Source: Fidelibacterota bacterium
GTDB taxonomy: Bacteria > Fidelibacterota > UBA2242
NCBI GenBank assembly: GCA_021161185.1
Contig: JAGHBC010000033.1
Coordinates: 1-45,972 of the forward strand
Reading direction: 5' to 3'
DNA length: 45,972 nucleotides
Below are positions 40,938 through 45,972 of the stretch, piece after piece; the stretch's first letter is position 1, and every line of letters begins with the position of its first letter. The notes under the pieces are model-generated. The model searched no databases and had not been told where the DNA came from. It worked only from the letters and a program-made list of their open reading frames with translations. Position numbers and translations under genes: made by a program.

Positions 40938-41537
40938 CTATAATATTTCATATTTTAGTTGTTCTAACATTTTTTTGAAATCCTCATCATCCAGATTACC
41001 GGTTGCTAACAGATAGCTATCTATATCAGAAATCTGAGGATTTTCAACAATCTGACAGACGGCATCCCGATAGAGACCATCGGTAGACAAATCAATGTCA
41101 CCGTTGGAAATATTATCGTCCACCGGTATCTCTCCGAAATAACCGGTACCTGTAAAACTAAGATAATCTTGCTCCCGGTTCAGATCGGCAAGCCACTGAT
41201 TGTTTGCAGGTTCGTTCTTAATCAGCGATATAATCGTTATTACCACAACCGCCATTGCCGTCGCAAAAGCCGGGATCGTCCAGAGTAGCCGTTTCTGCCA
41301 TGCGGACCGGCGATCAAGCCGTCTGTTCAACGCCACAACAAGGTCTGCGCCATAACCAGGGGGTATTTCGACACTATTCTGCTCCATGACTGCGGTGATA
41401 GATGCCAGCGATAGTTGATAATCACGGCACACTTTGCAGTCTTTGAGATGTTCTTTGACCTTATTATAATCTATTGACGAAAGATCACCGCTTGCGTATA
41501 ATGGTAAAAGATCTTCGTAATCTTTACATGCTTTCAT
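40938..41537 (-). CDS. Anti-sigma factor with zf-HC2 domain
   Basis: CKDYEDLLPLYASGDLSSIDYNKVKEHLKDCKVCRDYQLSL; single TM segment IPAFATAMAVVVITIISLI. Confidence 0.85.
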   Translation of the reverse strand: MKACKDYEDLLPLYASGDLSSIDYNKVKEHLKDCKVCRDYQLSLASITAVMEQNSVEIPPGYGADLVVALNRRLDRRSAWQKRLLWTIPAFATAMAVVVITIISLIKNEPANNQWLADLNREQDYLSFTGTGYFGEIPVDDNISNGDIDLSTDGLYRDAVCQIVENPQISDIDSYLLATGNLDDEDFKKMLEQLKYEIL

Positions 41538-42087
41538 AACTAACCCCCATATTCTCCAGAACGTTTTTTAAATTCTTCAGGGCATGGGAAAAATTGACCT
41601 TCGCCGCATTTTCCGTTGACTCCATTATGTTTGCCACCTCTTTGAAGGACAATCCCTGATATGATCTGAGAATAATCACCATTTGTTGTTTAGGAGATAA
41701 TTTTTTTATCGCATTCTGCAACAAGTGAGCTGATAATTCGGAATTATGAATCACATTGTCACCGGATTTCAGATTAGCATAATCAAGCCCAACATATTGC
41801 CGGGCTTTTTGTCGGCGTAAATAATTGATACCCGTATTGACTGCAATTCTGTAAATCCAGGTAAAAGGGGTTGATTCACGTCGAAATTTTGATAAGTTCT
41901 TATACACTTTAATAAATGTCTCCTGAGTTAAATCGTCCGCCTCGTCATGCGAAGCAACCATGCGGCGAAACAGACTGTAAATCTTCTCCTGATTTTCAAG
42001 AACCAATCTGTTAAACGAATCTGCATCGTACTGTCCCGTATTATCCGGTTTCAAATTACCTTTTTCTTTTTCATGTCCTTTTGACAC
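41524..42087 (-). CDS. ECF-family RNA polymerase sigma factor
   Basis: LFRRMVASHDEADDLTQETFIKVYKNLSKFRRESTPFTWIYRIAVNTGINYLRRQK...LSPKQQMVIILRSYQGLSFKEVANIMESTENAAKVNFSHALKNLK. Confidence 0.95.
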   Translation of the reverse strand: MSKGHEKEKGNLKPDNTGQYDADSFNRLVLENQEKIYSLFRRMVASHDEADDLTQETFIKVYKNLSKFRRESTPFTWIYRIAVNTGINYLRRQKARQYVGLDYANLKSGDNVIHNSELSAHLLQNAIKKLSPKQQMVIILRSYQGLSFKEVANIMESTENAAKVNFSHALKNLKNVLENMGVSYESM

Positions 42088-42205
42088 TCAGCAAGCCTTA
42101 AAAGTTAAAAGATTCACCTATGATTAAAATCACCACATCTGTTTATCAATTTAAATATTAATAATCACCAAATCATCAATTATAAATTTTCTCACTACTG
42201 TCCGG

Positions 42206-42629
42206 TTAAAACGTTGATTGCGGGACAGGGCTTCTGGCTCGTTTAATTGTGGTTGAATTCAAGGACAAAATATCGATTAAATTTACTCTATCCAAAATGA
42301 TTTCTTTAAACATTCGACTCAATTCCGTTATAGAATGAGCGAATTTAGTCTGATATTTGATATAACTAAGGAGCAGATAATAGCACATAGCCACCCATAC
42401 TTGCGTCAGAACCGCATTTGGGCTGGTTCCCAGGAAGGGTTTGATTTTAAGGTTCTGTTGGATTCATTTAAAGAACAGTTCAATATTCCAACGGGCTTTA
42501 TAGATATTGGCAATTGTTTTAGCCGATAACTCAAAGTTATTAGTCAGACTGATTGCATCGCGGGCAGGTCGGAAAAATCTTTAGTCCCGATATAGTCGGG
42601 ATCATGATCGTGTTAACTTGTCTATGCAT
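42206..42629 (-). pseudogene. IS4-family-like transposase remnant
   Basis: 5' bit MHRQVNTIM (after GAGGAG) and 3' part AISLTNNFELSAKTIANIYKARWNIELFFK*IQQNLKIKPFLGTSPNAVLTQVWVAMCYYLLLSYIKYQTKFAHSITELSRMFKEIILDR with in-frame TGA. Confidence 0.8.
42585..42601. repeat. Short palindrome TCCCGA-TATAG-TCGGGA inside the IS relic
   Basis: 6-bp perfect stem, 5-nt loop, read directly. Confidence 0.7.
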
Positions 42630-42859
42630 CTGGCGCTCCTCGGTAATTCATCCAATATCTCAAAATAAATTACCATTATTTTGGAGGAATACCAGATATT
42701 GTTCATTTTTTACCGGACAGTAGTGAGATATCATGCCACTGAACCAGGTGTTGGTTTAACCAGCCAGCCGATTAATTTTTCATCGATAATCTGCATCTCG
42801 GTCATTGCTTTTTAGCCGAAAAACACTCAACTTTAATACAATTGATAACGGAGGTGAAA

Positions 42860-44077
42860 TTGAAACAAACAGGCGCAGCGGGCAATTGGAGATCGGATAT
42901 CCGTTCGGATTGCTATATTGAAATTGAACTGACAAACAGCGGCGGCGTCCGGATGGACATTCGGAGTAAAGTGGACCGACTGTTTGGCACGGAAAATCGT
43001 CAGTTGATCCGAGATATGCTGAACTTTTTCGATATCCAGAATGCTAAAGTTATTTTGGAAGACAGCGGCGCGCTGCCCTTTGTGATAATGGCACGGATTG
43101 AAGCTGCTGTAAAAAAGGTCAGCGATACAAATAAAGAATATCTGCCGGAACTGCTCCCAGAAAACCGGTATAGTACTCAACGTGATCGTTATCGTCGCTC
43201 CCGTCTCTATCTGCCCGGCAATACTCCCAAACTTTTTATCAACGCCGGGCTGCACAAGGCTGACGGTATTATTCTCGATCTCGAAGATTCCGTGGCGCCC
43301 GCTAAAAAGGACGAAGCGCGGATATTGGTTCGCAATGCCCTCCGGCAGGTCAATTTTTACGGCTGTGAGCGGATGGTGCGAATTAATCAGGGTCAGCGGG
43401 GATTGGATGATCTGGATTATGTCATTTCTCACCGCGTCAATCTCATCTTGGCACCAAAATGCGAAAGCGCCGAAGACCTCATCGCTATCGACAACAAAAT
43501 CCATAAGATTAAACAAGAAAATCAACTGGACTATCCGGTCTATCTGATGCCGATTATCGAAAGCGCCAAAGGAATCATGAACGCCTATGCAATTGCCTCG
43601 GCATCTGAAAATGTGGTGGCTCTCGCCATCGGGCTTGAGGATTACACTGCCGATCTGGGCATACAACGAACTTCCGAAGGGAAAGGAACCTTTTTCGCAC
43701 GGAATATGATTGTGAACGCCGCCCGAGCCGCCGGCATTCAGGCGATTGATTCAGTGTTCTCCGATGTGGCTGATCAGGAGGGTCTGCGAAAGGTTGTTAA
43801 GGAATCCAAATCACTGGGCTTTGAAGGCATGGGCTGCATTCATCCGCGTCAGGTTCCGATCATTCATGCAACTTTTGCACCCGATGACGGTGAAATTGAA
43901 AAAGCTAAAAAGATTGTGTCTGCCTTTTACGAAGCCGAGAAGAAGGGACTGGGTGTTGTGGCGCTGGGCTCCAAGATGATCGATCCGCCTGTTGTGAAGC
44001 GCGCTCAAAAGACTATCTCCATGGCAATTGACGCCGGAAAATTAACGGAAAACTGGAGAGATGATTATGGCTGCTAA
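42860..44077 (+). CDS. Citrate lyase acyl-carrier (gamma) - beta subunit fusion (CitD-CitE)
   Basis: N-terminal CitD-like region AAGNWRSDIRSDCYIEIELTNSGGVRMDIRSKVDRLFGTENRQLIRDMLNFFDIQNAKVILEDSGALPFVIMARIEAAVKKVS, then CitE-like RRSRLYLPGNTPKLFINAGLHKADGIILDLEDSVAPAKKDEAR. TTG start at 42860 follows GGAGGT; the track ORF starts at 42842. Confidence 0.85.
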   Translation: MKQTGAAGNWRSDIRSDCYIEIELTNSGGVRMDIRSKVDRLFGTENRQLIRDMLNFFDIQNAKVILEDSGALPFVIMARIEAAVKKVSDTNKEYLPELLPENRYSTQRDRYRRSRLYLPGNTPKLFINAGLHKADGIILDLEDSVAPAKKDEARILVRNALRQVNFYGCERMVRINQGQRGLDDLDYVISHRVNLILAPKCESAEDLIAIDNKIHKIKQENQLDYPVYLMPIIESAKGIMNAYAIASASENVVALAIGLEDYTADLGIQRTSEGKGTFFARNMIVNAARAAGIQAIDSVFSDVADQEGLRKVVKESKSLGFEGMGCIHPRQVPIIHATFAPDDGEIEKAKKIVSAFYEAEKKGLGVVALGSKMIDPPVVKRAQKTISMAIDAGKLTENWRDDYGC

Positions 44078-45623
44078 ACTAGTTAAAAACGCCCTGGGGC
44101 GGCTCGTACCTACCGAAGTCAACGGTAAACCCCAGATACCCTACCAAGGCGTGGGAAAATATAAACCAGATTACCGCAAATATGCTCCGCCGGTTGCCAG
44201 CTGCGCCGACTTCCCGACGGGTAATAAATTAGTCAAAGACCTCAAAGAGGCGCTACTAAAAGCCGGACTGCGGGACGGAATGACCATCTCCACGCACCAT
44301 CATTTTCGCAATGGCGATTTAGTGGCTATTCAAATCTTCCGCATCGCTTCCGAATTGGGTATTAAAAATCTGGTCTGGTTTCCGTCAGCCTCCTTTCCCT
44401 GTCATGCGGAAATGATTGACTATATGGAAGATGGAACAATTCATCATATTGAAGGCAGTCTGAATGGCCCCCTGGGGCGTTATTGCTCCGAAGGAAAGAT
44501 GAAGGGTATTGGCATACTATGTTCCCACGGCGGTCGTTATCAGACAGTCCAGGATGGCGAAGTGGTGATTGATATTGCCGTTATTGCTGCTCCCACGGCT
44601 GATTATTTCGGCAACGCCAACGGTGTCACCGGTCCCTCCGCCTGTGGCTTGCTGGGATTCGCCCTGGCTGATTCCCAATACGCTCACAAGGTTATTGTTG
44701 TCACCGACAATCTGGTGGACTTCCCCTGCATTCCCTGGCAGATTCAGGGAAATTACGTGGATTACGTTGTCAATATGGATAAAATCGGCGAACCGGAGAA
44801 AATCGTCTCCGGTACGACAAAAATCACTAAGAGTCCCGACCGTCTCCTGATAGCTGAGCTTACCGCTCAATTGTGTTGGGAAGCCGGTTTAATCAAAAAC
44901 GGGTTTTCATTTCAGGCAGGCGCCGGCGGAACATCATTGGCAATCGCCAACTATTTTGAACAGATAATGCGCAAAGAAAATATAAAAGCGCGCTTCGCTC
45001 GGGGCGGCAGTAACCAATACCTGGTGAAAATGTTAGAAGGGGGATTAGTAGATTACATTCTTGATGGACAGACTTTCGATTTGGAAGGGGTTCGCTCCAT
45101 GCGGGAAAATCCCAGACATGTGGATACAAGTCCCTTTACCAGCTACAACTATCACGGCAAAGGCAATTTTGCGTCGCTGGTTGATATCGCGATTCTGGGC
45201 GCCACAGAGGTTGACGTAAACTTCAACGCCAATGTGAATACCCACTCCGATGGTTATTTGCTGCATGGTATCGGCGGCTGGCAAAACTGCCTTTTCAGCA
45301 AAACCGTTATCTTACCGATTCCACTGTTCCGCGATCGCATTCCCGTTATTCGCGATGAAGTCACCACCATCACAGGTCCCGGCGAACTCATCGATGTCAT
45401 TGTCACTGAACGTGGTATCGCCATCAATCCCCGCCGCAAAGATCTTCTGGATGCTCTGAAGAATACTCGCTTACCGCTGAAATCCATTCAGGAGTTGAAG
45501 GATGAAGCCGAAAATATATGCGGCGTTCCGGAAAAGCCTAATCTTGGTGAAGAAATTGTGGCGATAATTAAATGGGTAGATGGTACTGTAATCGATGCGG
45601 TCCGGCGGGTGATTACCGGGTAA
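44061..45623 (+). CDS. citF: Citrate lyase alpha subunit (citrate CoA-transferase)
   Basis: DGMTISTHHHFRNGDLVAIQIFRIASELGIKNLVWFPSASFPCHAEMIDYMEDGTIHHIEGSLNGPLGRYCSEG...QAGAGGTSLAIANYF; overlaps the CitDE gene. Confidence 0.95.
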   Translation: MIMAAKLVKNALGRLVPTEVNGKPQIPYQGVGKYKPDYRKYAPPVASCADFPTGNKLVKDLKEALLKAGLRDGMTISTHHHFRNGDLVAIQIFRIASELGIKNLVWFPSASFPCHAEMIDYMEDGTIHHIEGSLNGPLGRYCSEGKMKGIGILCSHGGRYQTVQDGEVVIDIAVIAAPTADYFGNANGVTGPSACGLLGFALADSQYAHKVIVVTDNLVDFPCIPWQIQGNYVDYVVNMDKIGEPEKIVSGTTKITKSPDRLLIAELTAQLCWEAGLIKNGFSFQAGAGGTSLAIANYFEQIMRKENIKARFARGGSNQYLVKMLEGGLVDYILDGQTFDLEGVRSMRENPRHVDTSPFTSYNYHGKGNFASLVDIAILGATEVDVNFNANVNTHSDGYLLHGIGGWQNCLFSKTVILPIPLFRDRIPVIRDEVTTITGPGELIDVIVTERGIAINPRRKDLLDALKNTRLPLKSIQELKDEAENICGVPEKPNLGEEIVAIIKWVDGTVIDAVRRVITG

Positions 45624-45689
45624 GCAGGGTTATTTATTTTTACCATAGACGAACACAGATATTAACAGTTTTACTTTAGGGGGTACCGT

Positions 45690-45842
45690 CCGGCTGCTAC
45701 TCTTTAATAATTCTTCCACTGTTAAATTGATATCTTTTGCTATTTAATGCAATAGAATTGGTGAAATATCTCTACATTTGTGAAATGGAACTGTATCTAT
45801 TCTAGCATTAGCATTAACATAACGAAATTCAGAAATCCTGAC
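45690..45842 (-). pseudogene. HicA-like toxin relic
   Basis: Minus-strand RISEFRYVNANARIDTVPFHKCRDISPILLH*IAKDINLTVEELLKSS, with in-frame TAA at 45744-45746 and no start; resembles the HicA C-terminal VPxHxxxDIxxxLLxxIxKxxxLTxEEfL pattern. Confidence 0.65.
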
Positions 45843-45935
45843 CTAATATTGAAAAAACAATGAATAATAGCAGTTGATTCGCAGATTTAATTGTCTTAAC
45901 TCACAGCAAAACGAGCAGAAAAAGGATAATAAAAT

Positions 45936-45972
45936 ATGCAAATGCAACTAACGTTTTTCCCGTATAAAACTA
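45936..45972 (+). CDS. Possible start of a CDS running off the right edge
   Basis: AAAAAGGATAATAAAATATG followed by MQMQLTFFPYKT; SD-like AAAGGA about 10 nt upstream. Too short to identify. Confidence 0.3.
   Translation, partial: MQMQLTFFPYKT

Larger units (their letters stand above)
42190..42728 (-). mobile_element. Internally deleted IS4-like element (MITE-like derivative)
   Basis: Perfect 17-bp terminal inverted repeats TCTCACTACTGTCCGGT (42190-42206) and ACCGGACAGTAGTGAGA (42712-42728); contains transposase 5' and 3' remnants. Confidence 0.85.

Noticed and set aside
42732-42806. Minus-strand ORF MTEMQIIDEKLIGWLVKPTPGSVA* next to the IS4-like relic
   Set aside because: Could be a 5' gene fragment cut by the IS, but too short, no clear ribosome site and no continuation on the other side.
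42833-43666. 277-aa minus-strand ORF opposite citDE
   Set aside because: Antisense shadow of a well supported citrate lyase gene; no own family signal.

Overview
The window is mostly a densely packed chromosomal housekeeping region, probably from an uncultured FCB-group-like bacterium. That placement is inferred from a GWxTD-domain protein, a short primary-like sigma factor and a Tat-leader TldD, and was not tested. Recognisable genes, left to right: TPR fragment, lapB/lapA-like pair, miaB, M23 peptidase, RpoD-like sigma factor, groES-groEL with a degenerate CIRCE operator, comF-like, GWxTD protein, smc, HIT, rsmE, DUF362 ferredoxin protein, a large receiver-like/PPDK_N protein, gdhA, pspC-like, endonuclease V, class I glutamine amidotransferase, murA, murB, tldE/tldD, M29 aminopeptidase, carA-carB, Zn alcohol dehydrogenase, DEAD-box helicase, an ECF sigma/anti-sigma/Spy-like envelope module, and citrate lyase with a CitD-CitE fusion followed by CitF. 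The less expected content sits in the gaps: a DprA-like gene split by a frameshift at an 8-G homopolymer, a cysteine-synthase C-terminal relic, a collapsed IS3-family element, a 539-bp internally deleted IS4-like element with perfect 17-bp inverted repeats, a decayed HicA toxin, and several short repeats. No tRNA, rRNA or CRISPR array was seen. I found no clearly new multi-gene defence or metabolic system. The best candidates for new biology are the receiver-like/PPDK_N protein, the CitDE fusion and the ECF/Spy-like module.
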